Assembly: GCF_014773225.1 (NCBI RefSeq)
Contig: NZ_JACXAJ010000002.1
Span: 310,001-374,000, forward strand
Source of the DNA: Pontibacter aquaedesilientis
GTDB taxonomy: Bacteria; Bacteroidota; Bacteroidia; Cytophagales; Hymenobacteraceae
DNA: 64,000 nucleotides
Reading direction: 5' to 3'
Made by a program: the position numbers and the translations under genes. The notes beneath the pieces were generated by a model. That model was given only the letters and a program-made list of their open reading frames with translations, was not told the DNA's origin and did not search any database. Below are positions 50,571 to 59,085 of this stretch, in pieces; positions within the stretch are counted from its first letter, which is position 1; the number at the start of each line of letters is the position of its first letter.

Positions 50571-50717
50571 GTAATAGTGTGTTAATCGGAGCAAAGATAA
50601 GGCATGCGAGATAGTTATACACTATGAAAGCCTTGCACTTATGTGATATTTTTGCACTGTTTTTTTGTGGTAAATACTCCTTTAAACCAGATACACGCAT
50701 AACTGTTTTAATTGTCG

Positions 50718-50725
50718 TACCTTTG
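50718..50725 (+). promoter_or_regulatory. Promoter -7 element (TACCTTTG) for the shikimate operon
   Basis: Exact TAnnTTTG match with the start codon at 50744, giving a short leader of about 12 nucleotides. The -33 region is not conspicuous. Confidence 0.6.
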
Positions 50726-50743
50726 TAGGCACAATTGACCGTG

Positions 50744-51874
50744 ATGATTTTCAAGAATAAAGACTCTTTTTTTGCAGACTTGTTGGCAGAACAGGGCAGG
50801 CCGTTGGTGATCGCAGGGCCTTGTAGTGCCGAGAGCGAACAGCAAGTGATGCAGACCGCCGAGGCGCTGAAAAAACTGCCTGTCCACCTGTTCCGGGCAG
50901 GTATATGGAAACCGCGTTCCAGACCGAATACCTTTGAAGGGATAGGTTTGCAAGGACTTGCCTGGCTGGGTCGCGTGAAGCAGGAACTGGGTATGCGTGT
51001 GACCACCGAAGTAGCCACCGGTCGCCACGTAGAAGAAGCCCTGAAGCAAGGTATAGACGTGCTTTGGATAGGTGCCCGTACCAGCGTAAATCCATTTGCG
51101 GTGCAGGAAATAGCCGATGCCCTGAGCGGCGTAAACGTGCCTGTGATGGTCAAAAATCCTGTCAACCCTGACCTGGCCCTTTGGATCGGAGCGATTGAAC
51201 GCATGTACCAGGCGGGTATAACCGATTTGGCGGCCATTCACCGTGGTTTCTCATCGTACCAGCCTTCGAAGTACCGCAACGCTCCGCTTTGGCAAATCCC
51301 GATTGAGTTGAAGGCCCGCTTCCAGAACTTGCCTGTGATTGTGGACCCCAGCCATATCGGCGGCACCCGTGAACTGATACACCCGGTTTCGCAGCGGGCA
51401 CTCGATTTGGGATACGACGGCGTGATGATCGAGACGCACCCGAACCCGTCCCAGGCCCTGAGCGACCCGGAGCAGCAGGTAACGCCAGCTGCCTTAGCCG
51501 ATATTCTGAATAAGCTGCAAGTGCGTAAAACCAACTATGACGACGCCGAACTGGTGAACCGGGCAGAGGAACTGCGCCTGAAAATTGACGCGGCCGACCA
51601 TGACCTGATCGGGGTGCTGGCTCAACGCATGGCTTTGGTGGAGCAGATAGGCGAGTATAAGAAACTGAACAACGTGCAGGTGCTGCAACTCGAGCGCTGG
51701 AAAGAGATTTTCAAGACCCGTGCAGACTGGGCCTCCGAGGCAGGTATAAACCCGGCTTTCGTGGAAGAGCTATACAAACTGATCCATGTGGAGTCTATCC
51801 GCAAGCAAACCATAATTATGCAAGCCGGCAGTCCAGAAGCCAAGCCTAACACCAAGTCGGGACAGATTCCGTAA
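50744..51874 (+). CDS. Bifunctional DAHP synthase - chorismate mutase
   Basis: This 376-residue enzyme fuses the first step of the shikimate pathway with chorismate mutase. Residues about 1-265 form a KDO8P-type DAHP synthase TIM-barrel with PLVIAGPCSAESE, FRAGIWKPRSRPNTFEG and IVDPSHIGGTRELI, the latter holding metal and phosphate residues. Residues about 280-365 are an all-helical chorismate mutase (LRLKIDAADHDLIGVLAQRM and VQVLQLERWKEIF). Such fusions allow prephenate control of aromatic synthesis. Start ATG 50744 matches the family and the promoter spacing. A terminator lies before aroB, possibly giving partial read-through. Confidence 0.94.
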   Translation: MIFKNKDSFFADLLAEQGRPLVIAGPCSAESEQQVMQTAEALKKLPVHLFRAGIWKPRSRPNTFEGIGLQGLAWLGRVKQELGMRVTTEVATGRHVEEALKQGIDVLWIGARTSVNPFAVQEIADALSGVNVPVMVKNPVNPDLALWIGAIERMYQAGITDLAAIHRGFSSYQPSKYRNAPLWQIPIELKARFQNLPVIVDPSHIGGTRELIHPVSQRALDLGYDGVMIETHPNPSQALSDPEQQVTPAALADILNKLQVRKTNYDDAELVNRAEELRLKIDAADHDLIGVLAQRMALVEQIGEYKKLNNVQVLQLERWKEIFKTRADWASEAGINPAFVEELYKLIHVESIRKQTIIMQAGSPEAKPNTKSGQIP

Positions 51875-51885
51875 GTATATACCTG

Positions 51886-51912
51886 AACGTCGGTCAAAAG
51901 CCGGCGTTTTTT
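51886..51912 (+). terminator. Weak terminator between DAHP synthase and aroB
   Basis: AACG-CGG/CCG-CGTT imperfect stem followed by a T-run. Confidence 0.5.
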
Positions 51913-51945
51913 CCTTAACTTATACCTGTCAAAAACAAATTCCGC

Positions 51946-52983
51946 GTGACCGAAAGCATATACATCGGGCGAACCATACTGCCGCAGCTACAACAGGTGC
52001 TGCAAAACCTCGCCTTTTCGAAAGTAGCCGTGCTGGTAGACGAAAACACCCTGCACCACTGTTACCCGCTTGTGAAGTCTCACTTGCCAGAGCATGATAT
52101 CATCCAGATAAATAGCGGCGAAGAACATAAAACGCTCCAGACCTGCGAGTATATCTGGCAACGCATGACGGAGCTTAATCTGGACCGCTGGTCGGTGCTT
52201 GTGAACCTGGGCGGCGGTGTGATCGGGGACATGGGTGGTTTCTGCGCGGCCACCTTTAAGCGGGGAATGTATTTTGTGCAGGTACCCACCACGTTGCTAG
52301 CGCAGGTAGACGCCAGCGTGGGCGGCAAAACAGGTATAGACTTCCATGGACTCAAAAACCACATAGGAGTTTACAAAGAACCACATGCCGTCATCATCGA
52401 TCCCACATTTCTGAACACGCTGCCACAGCGGCAGCTCAAGTCAGGCTACGCCGAAATCATCAAGCACTGGCTAATTGCCGATGCGACTGCCTTTGAAGAG
52501 CAGCGCCATATCGGTCTTTTCACTGAGAACTGGGAGGCTTTGATTCGTCACTCAGTAGGTATAAAGTCGGCTGTGGTGGAAGAAGACCCATTGGAAGCGG
52601 GCTACCGCAAAGTGCTCAATTTCGGCCATACCGTGGGGCATGCCATAGAAAGTTACCTGCTGGAACAACCCGGCCGCGAACTGCTGCATGGGGAGGCCAT
52701 TGCTGTAGGTATGCTATGCGAGGCTTTCCTTTCTGTGAAAAAGGACTTGCTCAACAGGCGGGAGCTGGATCAGATCGAGACTTTTATGGTATCGATTTAT
52801 GAGAAGGTGAAAATTACCGAAGAAGACATTCAGGCACTGAGCCAACTGGCTTTGCAGGACAAGAAGAATACCCGTTCTACTATTAATTGCACCCTGCTGC
52901 AAGGTATAGGCAAGGCTGTTTGGGACCAGCCTGTTACCTTAGCCGAAATACAGGAATCTTTGCGCTATTACCAATTACTATGA
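51946..52983 (+). CDS. aroB: 3-dehydroquinate synthase
   Basis: This 345-residue NAD- and metal-dependent enzyme cyclises DAHP to 3-dehydroquinate. Motifs are the nucleotide-binding NLGGGVIGDMGGFCAATFKRG, PTTLLAQVDASVGGKTGID, metal ligands in SGYAEIIKHWLIAD and LNFGHTVGHAIES, and the HGEAIAVGM box. It starts with GTG and overlaps aroA by four bases (ATGA), so the two genes are translationally coupled. Confidence 0.95.
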   Translation: MTESIYIGRTILPQLQQVLQNLAFSKVAVLVDENTLHHCYPLVKSHLPEHDIIQINSGEEHKTLQTCEYIWQRMTELNLDRWSVLVNLGGGVIGDMGGFCAATFKRGMYFVQVPTTLLAQVDASVGGKTGIDFHGLKNHIGVYKEPHAVIIDPTFLNTLPQRQLKSGYAEIIKHWLIADATAFEEQRHIGLFTENWEALIRHSVGIKSAVVEEDPLEAGYRKVLNFGHTVGHAIESYLLEQPGRELLHGEAIAVGMLCEAFLSVKKDLLNRRELDQIETFMVSIYEKVKITEEDIQALSQLALQDKKNTRSTINCTLLQGIGKAVWDQPVTLAEIQESLRYYQLL

Positions 52984-54212
52984 CTAAAACCGTTACTGTT
53001 TCTCACCCATCGGGAATTCTGAAAGGCCAGGTGCAACTGCCTGCATCCAAAAGCGAAGCCAACCGTGCGCTGATCATCGCGGCGCTGGCAGGTGGAGAAT
53101 CCGAACTGCAAAACCTCTCCGAAGCTAATGATACACAGCTCCTGCAAAGACTGCTCAGCAGCGATTCGGATACCATAGATGCCGAGGATGCCGGTACCGT
53201 CATGCGTTTCCTGACGGCCTATTATGCTGTAACAGGTCAGACAAAAACGCTTACCGGAACGGAGCGGATGTGCCAGCGACCGATTAAAGTGCTGGTAGAA
53301 GCCCTTCAGGAACTGGGCGCAGGTATAGAGTACCTTGGCGAGGAAGGTTACCCACCCTTGAAAATAAAAAGTTTTACCGGCAGCGACAAGAAGCGGCTGA
53401 AAGTGCGCAGCGATATCAGTAGTCAATACGTATCGGCCTTGCTGATGGTGGCGCCTTTGCTGCCCGAAGGCTTGGAGCTGGAGTTGGAAGGTAAAATCAG
53501 CTCAAAACCTTATATTGAGATGACCCTGGCGTTGATGAAGCAATTCGGGGTAGATGCCAGCTTTGAGGGAAATACGATCACGGTGCCGCACCAGCCTTAT
53601 CAGCCAGCCACTTTCGCCGTGGAGTCGGACTGGTCGGCGGCCAGTTATTGGTACAGCATGGTGGCATTGGCCAAAGAGGCGGATGTCACTTTGCTGGGTT
53701 TGCGTGAGGCTTCCCACCAGGGCGACAAAGCCATTGTGGAAATCATGCGCAGATTGGGCGTCTATACCGAATTTATGCCGGATGGGACACGCCTCACAAA
53801 AAAACGCGCGGAGAAGCGAGTGGCGTTTGACTTCAGCAACTGTCCGGATCTGGCACAGACCATTGTGGCGCTTTGCGCCGCCTCTGGTACAGCAGTCGAA
53901 ATGACCGGGTTGGAAAGCCTGCGCATCAAAGAGACAGACCGTATCCAGGCTTTGCAGATCGAAGTGTTAGGTATAGGGGCCTCCCTGGAAGAACGAACGC
54001 CTGGGGTGTTTCAGATGAACCCTTCTTTGATGATCGATCGGGAATTGAATTTCAGGACTTACCAGGACCACCGCATGGCCATGGCCTTCGCACCGATCGC
54101 CTTGTTACAGCCAATCCAGATTCAGGAGCCGGAAGTGGTGCGCAAATCCTACCCGCGTTTTTGGGAGGATCTGGAGAAAATGGGTTTTGAATTAAGGTAT
54201 AGCGAGCAATAA
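52980..54212 (+). CDS. aroA: 5-enolpyruvylshikimate-3-phosphate synthase
   Basis: This 410-residue EPSP synthase joins PEP to shikimate-3-phosphate, the sixth step of the shikimate pathway. It has the N-terminal substrate motif LPASKSEANRALIIAAL, then DAEDAGTVMRFLTAYY, the SDISSQYVSALLMVAPLL region, ESDWSAASYWYSM and ESLRIKETDRI. The usual GTAMR box reads GTVMR. The start is ATG 52980, overlapping the aroB stop; a longer in-frame extension from 52887 lies inside aroB and is not real. Confidence 0.93.
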   Translation: MTKTVTVSHPSGILKGQVQLPASKSEANRALIIAALAGGESELQNLSEANDTQLLQRLLSSDSDTIDAEDAGTVMRFLTAYYAVTGQTKTLTGTERMCQRPIKVLVEALQELGAGIEYLGEEGYPPLKIKSFTGSDKKRLKVRSDISSQYVSALLMVAPLLPEGLELELEGKISSKPYIEMTLALMKQFGVDASFEGNTITVPHQPYQPATFAVESDWSAASYWYSMVALAKEADVTLLGLREASHQGDKAIVEIMRRLGVYTEFMPDGTRLTKKRAEKRVAFDFSNCPDLAQTIVALCAASGTAVEMTGLESLRIKETDRIQALQIEVLGIGASLEERTPGVFQMNPSLMIDRELNFRTYQDHRMAMAFAPIALLQPIQIQEPEVVRKSYPRFWEDLEKMGFELRYSEQ

Positions 54213-54235
54213 ACAAAGGCATAGAAAGACAAAAT

Positions 54236-54757
54236 ATGAAACAGAGATACCTATACGGTGATGCAGATCTGATCGAAGAGATGTTGTCCAGTTTCGAATT
54301 GATTGAGACAGCTGCTGGAGGCTTCGCGGCTGTCTACAAGGAGCCATCTGCCCGATCTTTTTGGTTGAAATACTATGCAACCGCTGCCACGCAGGGAGGG
54401 GGCTATCTCACCCTGATCAGGTTGCCGGCTCCGGGCACCGAAGAACTGATAGATATCGCAATTTCGACAGATTACGAAGATGAGGCTGTGGCGGCTTTAC
54501 TCAGGTTGCTGGACGAGGAGGCGATAGAGCAGAAAAATTTCCGGCATACGCTGATTAAAAGGCTGGAGCAACTTATGCTGGGGCGGGAAGTGAATACAGA
54601 ACGCCTTATCAAAGTTATCAAACTATCTAGCCTGGATGACCCGACTAACAGGCGTGAGTTGCTGGAGAAAAGCAATGAGCAGATCGAGGAGGATGCGCTT
54701 TATTTCAGTTCGATTGCTGAAAAAGCGAAAAACCTGCTCAGCAGGCTGCAGCGGTAA
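54236..54757 (+). CDS. Hypothetical protein downstream of aroA
   Basis: I do not recognise this 173-residue soluble protein. The N-terminal part looks beta-rich (SFELIETAAGGFAAVYKEPSARSFWLKYYATAATQGGGYLTLIRL), and the C-terminal half is helical with charged stretches (ALLRLLDEEAIEQKNFRHTLIKRLEQL). It starts 23 bases after aroA and may be cotranscribed, but nothing links it to aromatic synthesis. Its stop codon abuts the convergent stop of the next gene. Confidence 0.55.
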   Translation: MKQRYLYGDADLIEEMLSSFELIETAAGGFAAVYKEPSARSFWLKYYATAATQGGGYLTLIRLPAPGTEELIDIAISTDYEDEAVAALLRLLDEEAIEQKNFRHTLIKRLEQLMLGREVNTERLIKVIKLSSLDDPTNRRELLEKSNEQIEEDALYFSSIAEKAKNLLSRLQR

Positions 54758-55543
54758 TTAGCTATGCAGGGCCTTTATAATTTTCTGTAAATACTCGGGC
54801 GCTTGCAGTAGCCTGCTGCCGTACCAGCTGAACATCTCCCCATCTACAATCTTCACCTTCGCTTGCGGGCAGATGGCCTGAAACTCAGCGAAGTGTTTTT
54901 CCTGAAAAGGGTATGGCTCGGATGACAGAAGAATCAGCTGTGGGTTCGCAGCCTGCAGTTGCTTAGCTGATATTTCCGGGTAGCGGGGCTGATCGGCGAA
55001 GACGTTTCGAAAACCGCAGCGTTGTAGCATGTGGTCGATAAAGTTGTCGCTGCCCACCGCCATGTAAGGCTTGCGCCAGATGAAGTAAGCGGCAGGTATA
55101 GCAGGCTCTATAGGTTGCAGCTTGCAGAAGCCTGCAGCTATACCTTGCGAAAGTTCCTGTGCTTTAGCTTCCGTACCCGTCAACTGTCCTACCTGACTGA
55201 TCATCGCCAGGGTATCTTCCAAGGTATAGATATCGCTCATCCACACCGGGTATTTCTCCTGCAATTGGGCTATACCTGCTTCGTAGTTTTCTTCCTTGTT
55301 TCCGATAATCAAATCGGGCTGCAGTTCATCGATCACCTCCAGCTTAAAGTTCTTGGTGCCGCCTACAATGGTTTTCTTCTTCACTTTATCGCTTGGGTGA
55401 ATGCAGAATTTGGTCAGGCCAACAATACGGTCTTCCAGCCCCAGATCAAAAAGTAGTTCTGTTTGCGAGGGCACCAGCGAGACAATGCGCTGCGGCAATT
55501 GCGGCAGCGTGATCTGGTGGCCCATCTGGTCGGTGAAGGTCAA
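54758..55543 (-). CDS. Helical-backbone metal receptor (BtuF-like) substrate-binding protein
   Basis: This 261-residue protein is of the BtuF/FhuD-type solute-binding fold: QRIVSLVPSQTELLFDLGLEDRIVG at the N-terminus, ELQPDLIIGNKEENYEA in the first lobe, and LLSSEPYPF in the second. Such proteins deliver cobalamin or siderophores to ABC importers. There is no signal peptide on the frame starting here, which is unusual, so it may be cytosolic or the real start lies upstream. No ABC partner genes are adjacent. Confidence 0.82.
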   Translation of the reverse strand: MTFTDQMGHQITLPQLPQRIVSLVPSQTELLFDLGLEDRIVGLTKFCIHPSDKVKKKTIVGGTKNFKLEVIDELQPDLIIGNKEENYEAGIAQLQEKYPVWMSDIYTLEDTLAMISQVGQLTGTEAKAQELSQGIAAGFCKLQPIEPAIPAAYFIWRKPYMAVGSDNFIDHMLQRCGFRNVFADQPRYPEISAKQLQAANPQLILLSSEPYPFQEKHFAEFQAICPQAKVKIVDGEMFSWYGSRLLQAPEYLQKIIKALHS

Positions 55544-55552
55544 ATCAGGAAG

Positions 55553-55786
55553 TTATGCGAAGAGGATCTTGTAGCGCTCCTTTGCACCATAGAAAGGTAC
55601 AAAAGACTTCAAAACATCTGACCAGGCCATGCCTAGGTACTTTCTTCGAAGGTTAAAAATCAAGGGTAGGTATACCAGCAGTAGTAGGAACGGAACAGTC
55701 AGACTCGCGCTGTCTGCCTTGTTGATGTAAAGGGTGAGTAGGGCGAAAGGCATGACAGTTGCAAGCCAATAGAGGTAACGGTTCAT
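55553..55786 (-). CDS. Small membrane protein, paralogue 1
   Basis: This 77-residue protein has two membrane helices (about residues 5-20 and 28-48) and a conserved C-terminal block RRKYLGMAWSDVLKSFVPFYGAKERYKILFA. The neighbouring gene upstream encodes a protein of similar length and pattern (same MNRYL start and RRK-x2-GM-x5-LK-x3-P-x2-G block), so they are tandem duplicates. I know no function. Start at ATG 55786 gives the shared MNRYL N-terminus. Confidence 0.68.
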   Translation of the reverse strand: MNRYLYWLATVMPFALLTLYINKADSASLTVPFLLLLVYLPLIFNLRRKYLGMAWSDVLKSFVPFYGAKERYKILFA

Positions 55787-55805
55787 ATAGGGATAGGTAT
55801 GTTTG

Positions 55806-56048
55806 TTAGGGTTTAGCAAAATATAGCCGGCGCCACTCGTGGTAGCCTATTCCAGGTATGACAGCTTTGAGCGTTTCTGTAAGGCGCATACCTACTTGCT
55901 TCCGACGGCTATTAATTACCAAAGCCTGTAGCACGGCAATATTCACGATAAAGACAATTGGAGACGATACGTCTTTCCAAACATACATGCTGAAAAAGAA
56001 TGCGAGCCAAGGCAGCGACATCAAAGCCCAAAAGAGGTAACGGTTCAT
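55806..56048 (-). CDS. Small membrane protein, paralogue 2
   Basis: This 80-residue protein is the tandem paralogue of the downstream gene: MNRYLFWALMSLPWLAFFFS membrane helix, second helix (about 30-50), then RRKQVGMRLTETLKAVIPGIGYHEWRR and FAKP at the end. Both are separated by 19 bases and must be cotranscribed. An apparent frame extending to 56105 starts inside the terminator hairpin of the upstream gene, so ATG 56048 was chosen. Confidence 0.68.
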   Translation of the reverse strand: MNRYLFWALMSLPWLAFFFSMYVWKDVSSPIVFIVNIAVLQALVINSRRKQVGMRLTETLKAVIPGIGYHEWRRLYFAKP

Positions 56049-56091
56049 AGCTATCAGATTAATGATAGGTGAATATACACAAATTTCAACA

Positions 56092-56131
56092 TAAAAAAAC
56101 CACACAATGCACGCTGGCGCTGTGTGGTTTC
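56092..56131 (-). terminator. Terminator after the M42 peptidase gene
   Basis: AAACCACACA/TGTGTGGTTT stem; on the minus strand followed by a T-run (A7 on the plus strand). Confidence 0.88.
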
Positions 56132-56151
56132 TCTCGGGCTAAAAGTGATTT

Positions 56152-57222
56152 CTATTTCAGGTATCGGAAGTCCTGATTGTCCTCGATTTTTAGCAGTGTT
56201 TCGTAAATCAGTTTCGTTACGTTCTCTACGTCGTCTTTGTGCACGGTCTCCACTGTGGTGTGCATATACTTCAAGGGAAGCGAGATCAAGGCCGAAGCCA
56301 CGCCGGCATTGGAGTAGGCAAATGCGTCGGTGTCGGTGCCGGTTGCACGTGAAACGGCTGAGCGCTGGAACGGAATCTCTTTCTCCTGAGCGGTATTGAT
56401 GATCAGGTCGCGCAGGTTGTTCTGCACTGCCGGACCATAAGCAATCACAGGGCCTTTGCCGCAATGGATGTCGCCGCTGTTCTTCTTGTCATACATCGGT
56501 GACTGGGTATCGTGCGTCACGTCGGTAATGATGGCCACATCCGGTTTAATGCGGTGCGCGATCATTTCAGCACCACGGAGCCCGATCTCTTCCTGCACCG
56601 CATTGACGATGTACAGACCAAACGGCAGTTTGTGCTTGCGCTCGTGTATCATGCGGGCCACTTCGGCAATCATAAAACCACCTACGCGGTTGTCCAGCGC
56701 ACGACCTACGTAGAACTTGTCGTTCATCACCGTAAACTCGTCTTCGAACGTCGCCACGCATCCTACGTGTATGCCCATTTTCTCTACTTCCTCCCGGTTG
56801 CTGGCACCGCAGTCTAGAAACACGGTCTCGATGGTAGGAGCTTTATCGTTCTCGACCTTGCGCACGTGGATGGCCGGCCAGCCGAAAACAGCTTTCACAA
56901 TACCTTTGGAGGTATAGATGTTTACTCTTTTGGAAGGGGCGATGAGGGCGTCAGAACCACCGTTGCGTTTCAGGTAAATGTAGCCCTCCGGTGTAATGTA
57001 GTTCACAAACCAAGAGATTTCATCGGCGTGTGCCTCGATCACCACTTTATACTCAGCCTCCGGGTTGATCACACCCACCACAGTGCCGTAGGTGTCTACG
57101 AAGTAATCCTCAATATAGGGCTTTACATACTCCAGCCACAATTTCTGGCCTTCAGACTCAAAGCCGGTAGGGGAGGAGTTGTTCAGGTATTTCTCTAGAA
57201 ACTCAAATGATTCTTTTCTCAT
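56152..57222 (-). CDS. M42 family metallopeptidase
   Basis: This 356-residue cocatalytic zinc aminopeptidase/glutamyl-aminopeptidase-like enzyme has SSPTGFESEGQKLW at the N-terminus, the metal-binding HADEISWFV, FYVGRALDNRVGGFMI, VQEEIGLRGAEM with the catalytic glutamates, ITDVTHDTQSPMY, and the C-terminal MHTTVETVHKDDVENV motif. These enzymes form tetrahedral peptide-trimming particles in related organisms. Start ATG 57222 matches the family. It lies downstream of an acyl-CoA carboxylase gene on the same strand. Confidence 0.93.
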   Translation of the reverse strand: MRKESFEFLEKYLNNSSPTGFESEGQKLWLEYVKPYIEDYFVDTYGTVVGVINPEAEYKVVIEAHADEISWFVNYITPEGYIYLKRNGGSDALIAPSKRVNIYTSKGIVKAVFGWPAIHVRKVENDKAPTIETVFLDCGASNREEVEKMGIHVGCVATFEDEFTVMNDKFYVGRALDNRVGGFMIAEVARMIHERKHKLPFGLYIVNAVQEEIGLRGAEMIAHRIKPDVAIITDVTHDTQSPMYDKKNSGDIHCGKGPVIAYGPAVQNNLRDLIINTAQEKEIPFQRSAVSRATGTDTDAFAYSNAGVASALISLPLKYMHTTVETVHKDDVENVTKLIYETLLKIEDNQDFRYLK

Positions 57223-57225
57223 CAG

Positions 57226-57350
57226 GGTCAGTTAACAATTATCAATAATCAGTTATCAGAAGATAACGGGTTAAAGCAAGGTTTGTTTAACAGCGCCTTG
57301 CTCACTGTTTAATGCTTACTGCTTACTGTAAATCTGTTTACTGTTAAAGC
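57226..57350. repeat. Word arrays between the M42 peptidase and acyl-CoA carboxylase genes
   Basis: Left words (GTTAACAATTATCAATAATCA, GTTATCAG) and right words (TGTTTAATGCTTACTGCTTAC, TGTAAATC, TGTTTACTG) occupy the spacer. The right block runs into the stop codon of the carboxylase gene (TAA on the minus strand within the word TTAACAGTAAACAG). Confidence 0.6.
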
Positions 57351-58903
57351 GGAATATTTCCGTGCTTTTTGCGTGGCAGGCTTACCGCTTTGTTTTCCAG
57401 CATTCTGAAAGCCTTGATCAGTTTGGCGCGTGTCTCGCTTGGCATGATCACCTCGTCGATGAAGCCACGGTGGGCGGCACGGTATGGCGTTGCGAACTTA
57501 TCTTTATACTCCTGCACCTTCTCCGCCAGTTTCGCAGCTGGATCTTCGGCTTCAGCGATCTCACGTTTGAAGATGATCTCAGCGGCACCCTGCGCACCCA
57601 TCACTGCAATTTCGGCAGTTGGCCATGCGTAGTTCATATCGGCTCCGATGTGTTTGGAGTTCATTACGTCGTAAGCACCACCATAAGCCTTGCGGGTAAT
57701 CACCGTAATACGCGGCACTGTGGCCTCGCAGAAGGCATACAATAATTTTGCGCCATTGGTAATGATGCCACGCCACTCCTGATCGGTGCCTGGCAGGAAG
57801 CCCGGCACGTCTTCGAGTACCAGCAATGGCACATTGAAGCTGTCGCAGAAGCGAACAAAGCGAGCTGCCTTGGTGCTGGCGTTAATGTCGAGTACCCCGG
57901 CAAGCACGGATGGCTGGTTGCCCACAATACCGATGCTGCGGCCACCCAGACGGGCAAAACCCACCACAATGTTCTCACCGAAGTTTTTGTGTACTTCAAA
58001 GAAAGAGTCCGCATCGATAATGCCCTCGATCACCTCCCGCATGTCGTACGGCTGGTTTGGGTTTTCAGGTATAATCGTGTCGAGCACAGCACGCGTTTCG
58101 TCGGCTTGTTCCTCATAAGGTACAGACGGTGGCAGTTCTTCGCAGTTCTGCGGCACGTAGCTCAACAGTGTTTTGATGTAATTGATACACTCCACTTCGT
58201 TGGCGCAGGAGAAATGTGTGACGCCGCTCTTGGTGCTATGCGTGCTGGCGCCGCCCAGTTCTTCGGAAGTCACGTTCTCATGCGTTACCGTTTTCACCAC
58301 GTTAGGGCCGGTCACGAACATGTAAGACGTGTCTTCCACCATCATGATAAAATCGGTAATGGCAGGGGAGTACACTGCGCCACCCGCACATGGTCCCATG
58401 ATGGCTGAAATCTGAGGGATAACCCCAGAGGCCAGTGTGTTGCGGTAGAAGATGTCGGCATAGCCACCCAGCGAAACCACACCTTCCTGAATACGGGCAC
58501 CGCCGGAGTCGTTGAGACCAATCACAGGCGCACCGTTTTTCATGGCCAGTTCCATAATCTTCACGATCTTCTCGGCATGGGTTTCAGAAAGCGAACCGCC
58601 CAAAACTGTGAAGTCCTGCGAGAAAACGTATACCAGGCGACCGTTGATGGTGCCGTAGCCGGTTACCACACCGTCGCCGAGGTAGTATTGCTTGTCCAGA
58701 CCGAAGTCTTTGGAGCGGTGCATCACAAACTTGCCGATTTCTTCGAAAGAGTTTTCGTCCATCAAGAGGTGAATGCGCTCGCGGGCCGTCAGTTTGCCCT
58801 TCTTGTGCTGTGCTTCTATTCTGTCCTGTCCGCCGCCTAGCAAGGCCTCGGCGTTTTTGCGGTCCAGCGTTTCGATCTGGCTCTGTCTGATATCTCCTGC
58901 CAT
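57344..58903 (-). CDS. Acyl-CoA carboxylase beta subunit (propionyl-CoA type)
   Basis: This 519-residue carboxyltransferase subunit transfers CO2 from biotin to an acyl-CoA, probably propionyl-CoA. It contains [23 protein letters not shown], the [13 protein letters not shown] oxyanion hole, [23 protein letters not shown] and [15 protein letters not shown]. The start is ATG 58903 (MAGDIRQS); a frame to 58951 is less likely. The biotin-carboxylase alpha subunit is not adjacent. It lies upstream of the M42 peptidase gene; the spacer holds word arrays, not a terminator. Confidence 0.92.
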   Translation of the reverse strand: MAGDIRQSQIETLDRKNAEALLGGGQDRIEAQHKKGKLTARERIHLLMDENSFEEIGKFVMHRSKDFGLDKQYYLGDGVVTGYGTINGRLVYVFSQDFTVLGGSLSETHAEKIVKIMELAMKNGAPVIGLNDSGGARIQEGVVSLGGYADIFYRNTLASGVIPQISAIMGPCAGGAVYSPAITDFIMMVEDTSYMFVTGPNVVKTVTHENVTSEELGGASTHSTKSGVTHFSCANEVECINYIKTLLSYVPQNCEELPPSVPYEEQADETRAVLDTIIPENPNQPYDMREVIEGIIDADSFFEVHKNFGENIVVGFARLGGRSIGIVGNQPSVLAGVLDINASTKAARFVRFCDSFNVPLLVLEDVPGFLPGTDQEWRGIITNGAKLLYAFCEATVPRITVITRKAYGGAYDVMNSKHIGADMNYAWPTAEIAVMGAQGAAEIIFKREIAEAEDPAAKLAEKVQEYKDKFATPYRAAHRGFIDEVIMPSETRAKLIKAFRMLENKAVSLPRKKHGNIPL

Positions 58904-59030
58904 GAAATGGGGTATAGCTGTTTGATTGAAAATCGATTGATTAATTGTCAAATTTAAAAACTATCAGCCGAAATCAGCTACAATCATGGCAGAATTTGAA
59001 TCTATACCTGTGCAGATCTTGTCAATAGGG

Positions 59031-59070
59031 AAAAAAATAAGGGCTGCCCTGTGAGGAGCAGCCCTTAAAA
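59031..59070 (-). terminator. Terminator after clpC
   Basis: AAGGGCTGC/GCAGCCCTT stem, followed on the minus strand by a T-run. Confidence 0.88.
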
Positions 59071-59085
59071 TAGAAGTCTTATACC

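Noticed and set aside
52887-52980. Longer aroA start giving 31 extra residues
   Set aside because: The extension lies within aroB in another frame and is not EPSP-synthase-like; ATG 52980 fits the family and the ATGA coupling.
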